A stretch of DNA of 32,224 nt from Oscillospiraceae bacterium (GCA_009783695.1 WRCY01000023.1:1-32224), one strand, 5' to 3'. Counted from the first letter of the stretch, positions 1 to 7,116 are shown. Notes: a model not told the origin generated them from the letters alone. Numbers and translations: made by a program.

Positions 1-91
1 AGGCTGAAAATATCAAAATCATAATACCCCCGATAAAGCCTTTTATAGTGCTTGTTCGAGGGTATTCGATTTTTAGTCGTAAGACCTTTTG
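1..91 (-). other. Segment downstream of truncated spoIVA; possible start of another gene
   Basis: On the - strand this is where the missing two thirds of spoIVA would be. None of the three - frames resembles the SpoIVA middle domain. The frame of spoIVA itself stays open after the stop to the window edge but gives unrelated, late-hydrophobic sequence. A possible start ATG lies at 22-20, five bases after a GGGGG run that could serve as ribosome binding site, so a further - strand gene may begin here and leave the window. No clear terminator is visible. Confidence 0.2.
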
Positions 92-820
92 TCAAATGGG
101 TATTTCCTTAACAGGGAATTGTAAAAGAATTTCTGCGAGCACGCTTGTTATTTTCGTTTCGTCTATTTCAAGGCAGTTGAGCGGAATAACAGGCTTCTTG
201 TATTTTTCTGAGAGCTCCTCAGCCATCGCGATTGAGTGCTCGCTCTTCGGATTCTGACAGTTGAGAATAATTACGAAAGGTTTACGGATTAACTCAAGTT
301 CGCTTATTACACGCTCCTCGGCTTCTTCGTATTCGGCGCGGGGAATGTCGGTAATGCTGCCGTCTGTGGTGATTACGAGCCCGATTGTCGAATGCTCGTT
401 AATGACTTTCTGCGTACCGACTTCCGCCGCCATATTGAAAGGGACTTCCCCCTCAAACCAAGGTGTAACGACCATACGCGGAACTTCGTTCTCGATGTAC
501 CCTATTGAGCTCGGGACTATGTAACCCACGCAGTCGATGAGTCTGACGTTCATGACCGCGTTGCCCTCAAGCTCAACGGATATAGCTTCTTCCGGCACAA
601 ACTTCGGCTCGGTCGTCATTATGGTTTTTCCCGCCGCCGCCTGCGGCAGTTCATCGATTGCGCGCTCACGGCGGTACTCGCTCTCGATATTCGGGATTAC
701 GAGCGTCTGCATGAACTTTGCGATGAAGGTGGACTTACCCGAACGCACGGGCCCCACGACGCCGATATAAATATTACCGTCCGTCCTTTGCGCTATATCC
801 TGATAAATACTTGTTGTCAT
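92..820 (-). CDS. spoIVA: Stage IV sporulation protein A, ATPase domain only (C-terminally truncated)
   Basis: SpoIVA is the spore-coat morphogenetic ATPase that polymerises on the outer forespore membrane and anchors the coat. The N-terminal domain is well conserved: an IYIGVVGPVRSGKSTF P-loop, an ELPQAAAGKTIMTTEPKFVP segment, the RLIDCVGY Walker-B-like stretch, and EHSTIGLVITTDGSITDIPR. The frame ends after FPVKEIPI, exactly where family members continue into the middle and C-terminal domains; the usual length is about 490 residues against about 242 here. I chose the ATG at 820 because GGGGGAG lies six bases before it; the ATG at 826 abuts that site. It follows sipL by a short gap, so the two are probably one transcript. 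Family identity is certain; whether the short form is functional is unknown. Confidence 0.9.
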   Translation of the reverse strand: MTTSIYQDIAQRTDGNIYIGVVGPVRSGKSTFIAKFMQTLVIPNIESEYRRERAIDELPQAAAGKTIMTTEPKFVPEEAISVELEGNAVMNVRLIDCVGYIVPSSIGYIENEVPRMVVTPWFEGEVPFNMAAEVGTQKVINEHSTIGLVITTDGSITDIPRAEYEEAEERVISELELIRKPFVIILNCQNPKSEHSIAMAEELSEKYKKPVIPLNCLEIDETKITSVLAEILLQFPVKEIPI

Positions 821-833
821 TTTCATCTCCCCC

Positions 834-2408
834 TTAAACTATCGGAATCAGCAACATACTGGGAACATCCACTCTGTCGCCCTCAAGGTCGTTTTCGGTA
901 ATTATAGCCTCCGCGCTGGTGTTGTACCGCTTGGCGATTCCCCAAATATCCTCGCCGTCCTCCGCGTAATAAAGCTTTAATGCGTAGTCGGTGTTTTTGT
1001 CCTTGGGCTTTTCCTGATTCACCGTTATATCGCGGATTACATTGATTGAATTAATCAGGTAAAGGCAGGCGTTGAATGAAAGATTTACTTTTATATCGAC
1101 TCTGTTTTCGCCGCCGAGGCTGAATCCTACCTGAGTTACCTGCAGATTAGGCTCGACTGAATACTCGGAAGAAATCATCGGCACCTCGGTCACAAGCTCG
1201 AACGGCTCGCTTTTCTCGATGAATGCCGGCATACCTCCGTCAAGCGCGCCAATCGCCTGCATGGTAATCTGCCCGGTAATTGTAAGCTCGTTTATGCCGC
1301 GCGCTCTGCAGACCACGTTGCTGACTTCTGAGCGGGCATCGAAGATTTCCGCAAGATTGCCCTCGTTGCTCTCAATCGTACTTCTGAAACTCAGCGGCTG
1401 TGAAATAATATGCGGCAGCGCCTCCGCTTTTACCGTAGCAACCGTGAACGAGCTCTCGAACTCTGTGGAGTAAATGTCCGAAACAGGGGAAACGTTACTT
1501 TCAAGATGCGCGGTGACAGTGCAGTCCAGTGTTAAATCGCAGGCGAAGATTCGCGTTTCCCCCGCCTCGCCCGGACGAACCTCAAGGTCGCAGTCCATAA
1601 CCGTGAAGTTTACGAAGCAGATGTGATTTTCCGTCACGCCCTCCAAGTCCATAATCTGACTTACGGGAATCGTCGCTTCCATAACTTCGGTTCTGTTAAG
1701 GCCGTCGTCGTCCTCGTCCATGCTGCCAATTATATAGAGGGCTTTTATTTGAGCCTCGCCCTTTACGATTACTTTGTTCGCGATTACTTTGAAGTCAGTT
1801 ACTGCGATGTTGGCGTCATGATGAATTATGTTGATTGCCCCCGCGACTGACGCGCCCGTTTCTATATCCTCGCGTGAGACGAACTGGCGTGAGGTCATGA
1901 GCTTTTCGCCGCAGTAGGACAGCGCGGTTTTCTTAGTTTCAACGCCGAGCCCCTCCGCCCCTGTAATCATCTCGGTCTTGCGCGCGCACTGGACTCTGAT
2001 TTTACAGCTTACCGCACCCCGCACATCGATTCTGCGCCCGCTCGTCGCGCGGCAGTTGCAGTAATCGGTTTTAGGTGAAACGGTCACAACCGCGCTTTCC
2101 ACGGGAGCGTTTTTCACAAGGTCAATTGTCTTTGAATAGGTATAGCGCTGTTCAATGCAATAAATACGATTGCTCCCCGCGGTAAGGTACAGAACCTTAA
2201 TATAAACCACGCCGTCGCAGAAAAGCTGCGAACCCGAAACGCTGTGTGATATAATTGCCGGCGTAAGGGTGCATTTAAGTACTTTAAAAATATCGGGATA
2301 ATAGTCCGGCAGAACGTAATCAAATTCTACCCCTTGCTCCGTCTGTCCGTCAAAAACGACTTCGTTCAGAAAAACAGGCTCTTTGCTGAGATTAAGTTGT
2401 AAGTCCAT
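834..2408 (-). CDS. sipL: SipL-like SpoIVA-interacting coat morphogenetic protein (DUF3794 repeats + LysM)
   Basis: 524 residues. Repeated DUF3794/SPOCS-type segments are visible at about 18-98, 155-235 and 350-400, and a LysM domain ends the protein (about 478-523, with EDIWGIAKRYNTSAEAIITEN). This architecture and the position beside spoIVA match clostridial SipL, which in Clostridioides difficile binds SpoIVA through the LysM domain and localises the coat in the mother cell. The start ATG at 2408 is preceded by GGAGGT at normal spacing. Upstream are a 23-nt hairpin and a sigma-E-like promoter, consistent with early mother-cell expression. spoIVA follows in the same direction 13 bases downstream (or 7, if its earlier ATG is used). 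The function is inferred from architecture and neighbour rather than close sequence comparison. Confidence 0.85.
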   Translation of the reverse strand: MDLQLNLSKEPVFLNEVVFDGQTEQGVEFDYVLPDYYPDIFKVLKCTLTPAIISHSVSGSQLFCDGVVYIKVLYLTAGSNRIYCIEQRYTYSKTIDLVKNAPVESAVVTVSPKTDYCNCRATSGRRIDVRGAVSCKIRVQCARKTEMITGAEGLGVETKKTALSYCGEKLMTSRQFVSREDIETGASVAGAINIIHHDANIAVTDFKVIANKVIVKGEAQIKALYIIGSMDEDDDGLNRTEVMEATIPVSQIMDLEGVTENHICFVNFTVMDCDLEVRPGEAGETRIFACDLTLDCTVTAHLESNVSPVSDIYSTEFESSFTVATVKAEALPHIISQPLSFRSTIESNEGNLAEIFDARSEVSNVVCRARGINELTITGQITMQAIGALDGGMPAFIEKSEPFELVTEVPMISSEYSVEPNLQVTQVGFSLGGENRVDIKVNLSFNACLYLINSINVIRDITVNQEKPKDKNTDYALKLYYAEDGEDIWGIAKRYNTSAEAIITENDLEGDRVDVPSMLLIPIV

Positions 2409-2426
2409 TGCGTACCTCCGTTTTTA

Positions 2427-2449
2427 GTACTTGCTCAACGGGCAAGTAC
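2427..2449 (-). other. Perfect 8-bp hairpin in the sipL 5' leader
   Basis: GTACTTGC and GCAAGTAC pair perfectly around a 7-nt loop. The hairpin lies between the predicted transcription start and the GGAGGT ribosome binding site of sipL. No T-run follows on either strand, so it does not look like a terminator. It may stabilise the mRNA or bind a regulator. Confidence 0.5.
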
Positions 2450-2465
2450 AAATCTTAGTCTACAT

Positions 2466-2496
2466 CAATATATGTAAGGACGGGGGTCTATATGAC
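2466..2496 (-). promoter_or_regulatory. Sigma-E-like promoter of sipL-spoIVA
   Basis: Read on the - strand, GTCATATA (2496-2489) and CATATATTG (2474-2466) are separated by 14 bases. This fits the mother-cell sigma-E pattern (GTCATATT-like -35, CATACAAT-like -10, spacer about 13-15). sipL and spoIVA are sigma-E targets in C. difficile. Assigned by eye. Confidence 0.55.
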
Positions 2497-2514
2497 AAGC
2501 TGATAAAAATTTGA

Positions 2515-2543
2515 AACCTTTTTACGTTATTCGACATAATATG
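2515..2543 (+). promoter_or_regulatory. Possible sigma-K-like promoter of the Cys-rich protein gene
   Basis: AACC at 2515-2518 is followed after 16 bases by CATAATATG at 2535-2543. This resembles the late mother-cell sigma-K pattern (AC, 16-17 bases, CATANNNTA), though the last -10 base does not match. It lies in the intergenic region shared with sipL. Confidence 0.3.
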
Positions 2544-2568
2544 ATAAGAAACGAAAAGAGGTTTAATT

Positions 2569-3573
2569 ATGATTAACTGTTTATTTCCGATGCTTTGTTC
2601 GTGCTGCGGATTTAAAAGCCGCCGCTGTGTCTGCGGGTGCTGCCGGTGCTGCTGTAAATGCTTCAAGCCCTGCCCACCCCCGCCGCCGCCGCCCCCGCCG
2701 CCATGCCTTTGCCCGCGCGTAATCGGCTGGATGCGCAGCTCGGAGGAATACGAGTTCGTACCCGGCGCTCGTATATTAATAGTACCGCCCGGAGTTACCG
2801 ATGTTCCGTTTGAGGGCTGGAACTTCAATTGGGCGCGTAATCACACGCTTATTCAATACTATGAGAACGAGGAAATGTACGACGCCGCGGTTTCCGGCGA
2901 GTTCACAAGAGCCGTTTTCGGCACAGATGAATCGCTTAATGAAAAGCGCAATCCCGAAATAGGCTTCCCGTTCGTGTGGGACGGCGGCTTCCCGAATCAG
3001 TTTTTCACGGGGTATTCGACTGCTCCCGAGCCTGGCGGCTGGGCTTCATGGAATGCGTTTTTCGTACGTGACAGCCTGCTTTCTCCTGAAACAAGAGAGG
3101 ATATACCCGGGCGCTATTACGCGCAGTTCCGTTACAGTCTGAGACGCTTCACGTCCTACCTTGAGGTTGACCTTTCCTGCTACAGCGTAGATTCGGCGTT
3201 TCTTGTATCACGGTTCCCGACTAATGAACCCGACGAGTTTGTTTTCCCGCTTAACGACTCGATTTTCGTCTTCGTCAACGGCGTTCTCGCCTACTGGACT
3301 TCAACCGACCTCATCGGCAGCGGGAACGTTGCGCAGAACCGCTCCACGTTTGAGGGGATACATGGTATTTTCATGAACAGGAACATACAGCGGTTCCCGT
3401 TCACGGACGGCTGGTACCTGACGCTCGGCGGCAGCAGAAACATCGCCAACATCGCGCCGTACCTGCGAAACGGCAAAAACGTAATCGACGTGATTGCGGA
3501 CGATTATTTCGAGGGCGGCGGAATGTCAGGGATTGATATTGAATTCACGACCACACCCGAATGCAGGGATTAA
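2569..3573 (+). CDS. Cys-rich / poly-Pro protein with a C-terminal beta-sandwich-like domain, unknown function
   Basis: I do not recognise the family. The first 48 residues contain 15 cysteines in CxC, CC and CCC groupings, interrupted by ten consecutive prolines (36-45) and ending CLCP. There is no signal peptide or membrane segment. The rest (about 50-334) is rich in aromatic and beta-type residues. Stretches such as NDSIFVFVNGVLAYW and NGKNVIDVIADDYFEGGG recall the motif pattern of PA14/fibro-slime lectin-like domains. The start ATG is preceded by AAGAGGT. It is divergent from sipL with a sigma-K-like promoter upstream, so a disulfide-crosslinked coat or exosporium protein is plausible. 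That role is inference from composition and position only. Confidence 0.75.
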   Translation: MINCLFPMLCSCCGFKSRRCVCGCCRCCCKCFKPCPPPPPPPPPPCLCPRVIGWMRSSEEYEFVPGARILIVPPGVTDVPFEGWNFNWARNHTLIQYYENEEMYDAAVSGEFTRAVFGTDESLNEKRNPEIGFPFVWDGGFPNQFFTGYSTAPEPGGWASWNAFFVRDSLLSPETREDIPGRYYAQFRYSLRRFTSYLEVDLSCYSVDSAFLVSRFPTNEPDEFVFPLNDSIFVFVNGVLAYWTSTDLIGSGNVAQNRSTFEGIHGIFMNRNIQRFPFTDGWYLTLGGSRNIANIAPYLRNGKNVIDVIADDYFEGGGMSGIDIEFTTTPECRD

Positions 3574-3581
3574 TTAACCGA

Positions 3582-3622
3582 AGCATAAAACCGTTGACAC
3601 GTCAGCGGTTTTATGCTATACT
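3582..3622 (+). promoter_or_regulatory. Palindrome carrying a sigma-A promoter (TTGACA-17-TATACT)
   Basis: AGCATAAAACCG (3582-3593) and CGGTTTTATGCT (3606-3617) form a perfect 12-bp stem. The 12-nt loop begins with the -35 TTGACA (3594-3599). Seventeen bases later is TATACT (3617-3622), a near-consensus sigma-A promoter for the downstream glycosidase. The hairpin starts 8 bases after the stop of the Cys-rich gene and is followed by T/A-rich sequence, so the same DNA may also terminate that transcript. Confidence 0.7.
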
Positions 3623-3658
3623 TTATTTTATTATACTTTAAATTAAAGAAGAAAAAAC

Positions 3659-3887
3659 ATAAGAACAAAATCTTCTGAACCGGGGAAAACGGTGTTTTCA
3701 TTTCGATGCTGTTAGGAAAGGGCTTAATAAAAAGTATGAGAATAAAATCTTCTGAACCGGGGAAAACGGCGTTTTCATTTCGCTGCTGTTAGGAAAGGAC
3801 TTATTAAAAAGCTTGTAATAAAAGCTTTTAAACCGGGGAAAACGGCGTTTTTATTTCGCTGCTGTTAGGAAAGGACTTGCTAAAAAT
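3659..3887 (+). repeat. Three tandem copies (77, 76, 76 bp) of the GGGAAAACG leader element
   Basis: Units start at 3659, 3736 and 3812. The blocks beginning CGGGGAAAAC are at 3681, 3758 and 3834. Each unit carries a GAAAAC/GTTTTC-type hairpin with a 3-nt loop, then TTTCGNTGCTGTTAGGAAAG and an A-rich tail. Units 1 and 2 are nearly identical; unit 3 directly abuts the glycosidase ATG at 3888. The unit's first bases (ATGAGAATAAAA in unit 2) resemble the gene's own start (ATGGAGATAAAA), suggesting the duplicated segment included the start region. Unit 2 contains an 18-codon frame (3736-3792) with an in-frame GGG AAA ACG. This explains most of the 314-bp gap at 3574-3887. Confidence 0.9.
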
Positions 3888-4847
3888 ATGGAGATAAAAG
3901 GTTTTACATACGGATACGACGGAAGAAGGGGCGGCTTCCGCTCGGAGGATGGGATAAAATCGCAGGAGCTGCTTTATGATATAGGCGTAAACTGGATTTG
4001 CCTTGCGGTCGTGAACAGGCAGAAAAAGTTTTATTCAACAGACATAAGCTTTGACTTCAGCAAAACCCCCACAGACCGCGACATAGCTTTCGCAGTGGAA
4101 AAAGCTCACGCAAAAGGCATAAAAATCTGCCTGAAGCCTATACTTAACTCGGACGACGGCATGTGGCGGGCATACATTTCATTCCCTGACCGTAACATGG
4201 CGGAACAGGATGTATACTGGAAAAAGTGGTTCAAGAGCTACACGGTTTACATGCTGCACTACGCGGAGCTTGCCGAGGAGCTCGGCGCCGAAATGCTCTG
4301 CATAGGCTGCGAAATGTCCGGCACGGAGCAAAAGGACGAGTACTGGCGTAAGCTCATAAAGAAGCTTCGTAAAGTATATTCCGGTAAGCTCGTTTATAAC
4401 ACCAACCACGGCGACGAGGAAAACATCGCATGGTTCGACGCTCTTGATTATATCGGAACGTCTGCGTATTATCAGGTAGGCAGAAACGGCTCCGAAAAAG
4501 AAAAGATGGTTTCAGAGTGGGAAAAAGTCCGCCTGCACTTAAATGCACTATCCCATAAGTTCGGCAGGAAATACATCTTCATGGAAATCGGCTGCCGCTC
4601 CGCAAAAGGCTGCGCGGCGATTCCGTGGGACTTCTCGCACAAGGAGTATCCGTTTTCCGAGGAAGAGCAAGCCGACTTCTACGAGTCCTGCCTCGACGTG
4701 TTCACGAAAGAGCCGAACTTTGCGGGGGTTTTCTGGTGGGACTGGTCGACGTTCATTTATAATGATGAAAAAACCGCAAAGAAAGACATAGGATTCAACA
4801 TACATCTTAAAAAAGCGGAAGAGGTAATCAAAAAGTTTTATAAATAA
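3888..4847 (+). CDS. GH113-like glycoside hydrolase (TIM barrel), possible beta-mannanase type
   Basis: 319 residues, no signal peptide, so probably cytoplasmic. The pattern fits a TIM-barrel glycosidase of the GH113 type. FTYGYDGRRGGF is near the start, followed by strand-like segments ICLKPI, EMLCIGCEMSGTEQ (candidate acid/base Glu) and YIFMEIGCRSAKGC (candidate nucleophile Glu). GVFWWDWSTF sits near the C-terminus, as in retaining clan-A enzymes. The substrate could be beta-mannan oligosaccharide, but this cannot be fixed from sequence alone. A tandem leader array and a sigma-A promoter lie upstream. The AAAGGA Shine-Dalgarno is 12 bases from ATG, longer than usual. aroF follows after an 84-base gap holding another leader copy. 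Confidence 0.65.
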   Translation: MEIKGFTYGYDGRRGGFRSEDGIKSQELLYDIGVNWICLAVVNRQKKFYSTDISFDFSKTPTDRDIAFAVEKAHAKGIKICLKPILNSDDGMWRAYISFPDRNMAEQDVYWKKWFKSYTVYMLHYAELAEELGAEMLCIGCEMSGTEQKDEYWRKLIKKLRKVYSGKLVYNTNHGDEENIAWFDALDYIGTSAYYQVGRNGSEKEKMVSEWEKVRLHLNALSHKFGRKYIFMEIGCRSAKGCAAIPWDFSHKEYPFSEEEQADFYESCLDVFTKEPNFAGVFWWDWSTFIYNDEKTAKKDIGFNIHLKKAEEVIKKFYK

Positions 4848-4852
4848 TAAAA

Positions 4853-4924
4853 ATGTATAAAGCGAACTGTGACAAATCGGGAAAAACGCCGTTTAAATGC
4901 CGATTTGGTGAAGAAAGGATTTAA
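4853..4924 (+). CDS. Possible 23-codon leader ORF upstream of aroF
   Basis: An ATG five bases after the glycosidase stop opens MYKANCDKSGKTPFKC, which continues to end FGEERI-stop. The stop TAA is 7 bases before the aroF ATG, and the frame reads through the aroF Shine-Dalgarno. The same GKT codons and a similar EER end occur in the leaders of pfkA and the DUF6440 gene. No clear ribosome binding site precedes it; entry could be by coupling from the upstream stop. It may be only a by-product of a conserved RNA. Confidence 0.3.
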   Translation: MYKANCDKSGKTPFKCRFGEERI

Positions 4925-4931
4925 TTAAAAT
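4873..4931 (+). promoter_or_regulatory. GGGAAAACG leader element of aroF
   Basis: CAAATCGG (4873-4880) pairs perfectly with CCGATTTG (4900-4907), enclosing an AAAC/GTTT mini-stem. The tail is AAGAAAGGATTTAAT with the Shine-Dalgarno 12 bases from ATG. First G of GGG to ATG is 53 nt. The outer stem differs in sequence from those of other copies but sits in the same place, which suggests a conserved fold. Confidence 0.7.
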
Positions 4932-5954
4932 ATGATAGTAGTACTAAAACAGGGCGCCTCGGAGCAGCAGCGCGAAGACTTAATAGAGTGGATAAAAAGC
5001 CTTGGGCTTGATGTGCATTTGAGCATAGGAAAAATGCAGACGGTACTCGGTTTAATCGGCGATACCGGCAGCATAGACACCGAGCTTATTGAGGGGCTCG
5101 CAATTGTCGAGAGCGTTATGCGCGTCACAGAGCAGTTCAAGAAAGCGAACAGGAAGTTTCACTCTGACGACAGCGTATTTGAAATCAGCGGAGCCGGAGG
5201 GTCCGGTCCTAAGAAAATCGGCGACGGAAACTTCATGATGATTGCGGGGCCCTGCTCGGTCGAGAGCGAGGAGCAGATTTGTGCAATCGCCGAGAGCGTC
5301 AAGGCTTCGGGTGCGCAGATGCTTCGAGGCGGCGCGTACAAGCCGCGCACATCGCCGTACGACTTTCAGGGTATGCGCGACGAGGGAATCGGGCTGCTTC
5401 TAAAGGCGAAAAAGCTCACCGGACTGCCGATAGTCACCGAAATTATGGACTTATCGCATCTTGAGCATTTTTGCGAAGTAGACGTCATTCAAGTAGGCGC
5501 ACGCAACATGCAAAACATGGAGCTTTTAAAACAGCTCGGCAGAACCAACAAGCCGATTCTTCTTAAGCGCGGCTTGTCAAGCACGCTCAAAGAGCTTCTG
5601 CTAAGCGCGGAATACATCATGGCGGGCGGGAACGAGCAGGTTATTCTCTGTGAGCGCGGAATCCGCACCTTTGAAACCGCAACCCGCAACACCTGCGACA
5701 TCGGGGCTGTGCCTGTGCTGAAAGAGCTTTCACACCTGCCTGTAATCGTTGACCCCAGCCACGCCTGCGGAATCGCGCGGTACGTCAGACCGCTGACGCT
5801 TGCGGCGGTAGCGGCGGGCGCGGACGGTATAATCGTGGAAGTGCATAACAACCCCGAAAAGGCAATGTGCGACGGTCCGCAGTCACTGAAGCCCGAGGAG
5901 TTCGCGGAGCTTGTGAAAGCTGTGGAGAGGGTGCGGGCGGCGGTAAATTCGTAG
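4932..5954 (+). CDS. aroF: 3-deoxy-7-phosphoheptulonate (DAHP) synthase, AroA-I beta type
   Basis: It catalyses condensation of phosphoenolpyruvate with erythrose 4-phosphate, the first step of the shikimate pathway. 340 residues. Residues 1-70 form a ferredoxin/ACT-like regulatory domain ([18 protein letters not shown]). The catalytic barrel shows [56 protein letters not shown] and a C-terminal [17 protein letters not shown], all hallmarks of the Thermotoga/Bacillus-type enzyme. The N-terminal domain suggests feedback inhibition by an aromatic amino acid. tyrA follows 35 bases downstream, giving a short route toward tyrosine. Starts at the ATG after the leader element. Confidence 0.95.
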   Translation: MIVVLKQGASEQQREDLIEWIKSLGLDVHLSIGKMQTVLGLIGDTGSIDTELIEGLAIVESVMRVTEQFKKANRKFHSDDSVFEISGAGGSGPKKIGDGNFMMIAGPCSVESEEQICAIAESVKASGAQMLRGGAYKPRTSPYDFQGMRDEGIGLLLKAKKLTGLPIVTEIMDLSHLEHFCEVDVIQVGARNMQNMELLKQLGRTNKPILLKRGLSSTLKELLLSAEYIMAGGNEQVILCERGIRTFETATRNTCDIGAVPVLKELSHLPVIVDPSHACGIARYVRPLTLAAVAAGADGIIVEVHNNPEKAMCDGPQSLKPEEFAELVKAVERVRAAVNS

Positions 5955-5989
5955 AATAAGCATTATACGACCTTAAAATGGAGAAACAC

Positions 5990-6829
5990 ATGACAATAGG
6001 AATCATCGGCTTAGGGCTCATCGGCGGCTCTCTCGCTAAAGCCGTTAAAGAAAACACAAAATATAAAGTTTTATCTTTCGACAAAAACCAAAGCGTGAAC
6101 TTACAAGCAAAGCTTGAGGGCGCGAGCGACGGCATTTTGAGCACGGAAACGCTCGCCGGCTGCGACTTCGTTTTAATCGCGCTCTACCCGAAAGCGGCCG
6201 CGGAATACATAAAATCAAACGTGAAGCTTTTTAAGAAAGATGCTATTGTAATAGACGCGGCCGGAGTAAAGAAAAATATCTGCGAAGCCGCCGCGAAGCT
6301 CGCAAAGAAGCACGGCTTCACTTTTATCGGCGGGCATCCGATGGCGGGAACGCAGAACTCCGGCTTCCGTCACTCACGCAGCACGCTGTTTAAAGGCGCG
6401 CCGATGCTGCTTACGCCTTGCCCCGATGAGAGCATAAAAACCTTGGAGAAAGCGAAGAAGCTTTTTATGGAAATCGGCTTCGGGAGCGTGGTTTTCACCA
6501 CGCCCGAGGAACACGACAGGCGGATTGCGTATACCTCGCAGCTTGCGCACGTTGTATCGAACGCTTACGTAAAAAGCCCCGCGGCATCCGAGCATAAGGG
6601 TTTTTCGGCAGGGAGCTACAAAGACCTTACGAGAGTTGCGCGGCTTAACGAGGAGATGTGGGCGGAGCTGTTCCTGGAAAACCGCGAAAATTTATTGACA
6701 GAAATCGACTTTCTTATAAACAGCCTCGGCGAGTATAAAACAGCGCTTGAAAACAATAATAATGACAAGCTCAAGGCATTGCTGAAAGAAGGCGTAGAAC
6801 GCAAGGAACGCGTGGAACGCGGGAATTAA
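5990..6829 (+). CDS. tyrA: Prephenate dehydrogenase
   Basis: It converts prephenate to 4-hydroxyphenylpyruvate with NAD(P)+, the committed tyrosine step. The start has a Rossmann motif (MTIGIIGLGLIGGSLAKA), then GGHPMAGTQNSGF and an all-alpha C-terminal dimerisation region. 279 residues without an ACT domain. I prefer the ATG at 5990 over 5978, because the bases ATGGAG at 5978 contain the GGAG ribosome binding site six bases before 5990. It is cotranscribed with aroF. No terminator follows; 8 bases after the stop a new TTGACA promoter begins. Confidence 0.95.
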   Translation: MTIGIIGLGLIGGSLAKAVKENTKYKVLSFDKNQSVNLQAKLEGASDGILSTETLAGCDFVLIALYPKAAAEYIKSNVKLFKKDAIVIDAAGVKKNICEAAAKLAKKHGFTFIGGHPMAGTQNSGFRHSRSTLFKGAPMLLTPCPDESIKTLEKAKKLFMEIGFGSVVFTTPEEHDRRIAYTSQLAHVVSNAYVKSPAASEHKGFSAGSYKDLTRVARLNEEMWAELFLENRENLLTEIDFLINSLGEYKTALENNNNDKLKALLKEGVERKERVERGN

Positions 6830-6836
6830 TAAACAC

Positions 6837-6865
6837 TTGACAAATATTTTTGCCCGTGTTATAAT
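6837..6865 (+). promoter_or_regulatory. Consensus sigma-A promoter
   Basis: TTGACA (6837-6842), 17-base spacer, TATAAT (6860-6865): a perfect match. It is pointed into the palindromic element at 6863-6944. No ORF of note follows directly, so it either drives a short RNA made of hairpins or adds to transcription of the metal-exporter operon. Confidence 0.7.
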
Positions 6866-6944
6866 AAAATCACACATCCAAACGCAAAGCGTTTGGCATC
6901 CGCTTTGCGGATGGTTTCGGTAAAGCCGAAACGGTGATTTTATT
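6863..6944 (+). repeat. Cloverleaf-like palindromic element (11-bp outer stem, three inner hairpins)
   Basis: AATAAAATCAC (6863-6873) and GTGATTTTATT (6934-6944) are perfect inverted repeats. Between them are three perfect hairpins: CCAAACGC-AAA-GCGTTTGG, CATCCGC-TTT-GCGGATG and GTTTCGG-TAAAG-CCGAAAC. The outer repeat overlaps the -10 box of the preceding promoter. A further GGCGCG-TT-CGCGCC hairpin lies at 6958-6971. It may be a mobile palindromic element or a small structured RNA. Together with the riboswitch region it fills the 398-bp gap at 6830-7227. Confidence 0.65.
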
Positions 6945-7015
6945 TCAACAATAATTAGGCGCGTTCGCGCCGTCGGCGGCTTTACCGTCGCAATCACCTG
7001 CGGCGCTTGAAATTA

Positions 7016-7024
7016 TGTTATAAT
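7016..7024 (+). promoter_or_regulatory. Extended -10 promoter for the NiCo riboswitch transcript
   Basis: TGT followed by TATAAT (7019-7024) gives an extended -10; no good -35 is seen. The expected transcription start, about seven bases on, falls at the first base of the riboswitch (7031). Confidence 0.5.
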
Positions 7025-7030
7025 ATTTTT

Positions 7031-7116
7031 ACTGAACAGCCGGCGGGTTTTATGCCTGTTGGGCGGGTCGCTGCTGCGACAGCAGGGCTGCTAAAAAGCA
7101 CCTGTGGGACGGTTAA
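7031..7116 (+). ncRNA. NiCo (czcD-type) riboswitch upstream of a CDF metal exporter
   Basis: The segment holds, in order, ACTGAACAG, a GGGCGGGTC block, GCAGGGCTGC with AAAAAGCA, and CCTGTGGGACGGTT. This matches what I recall of the NiCo/czcD motif: a four-way junction with conserved G-rich internal loops that binds cobalt or nickel. The terminal ACTG/CGGT pairing (P1) uses bases that also belong to the terminator stem, the expected ON-switch design. The downstream gene is a cation diffusion facilitator, the usual target. Assigned from memory, not by covariance model. Confidence 0.8.

Noticed and set aside
1-91. Frameshifted or read-through remainder of spoIVA
   Set aside because: All three minus-strand frames were read; none matches the conserved segment that should follow the ATPase domain.
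2460-2828. Minus-strand frame with a run of glycines
   Set aside because: It is the complement of the poly-proline codons of the Cys-rich gene and covers the sipL promoter; no ribosome binding site or homology.
3659-3887. CRISPR-like array
   Set aside because: Units are contiguous with no variable spacers and continue into a gene start; they are tandem leader copies.
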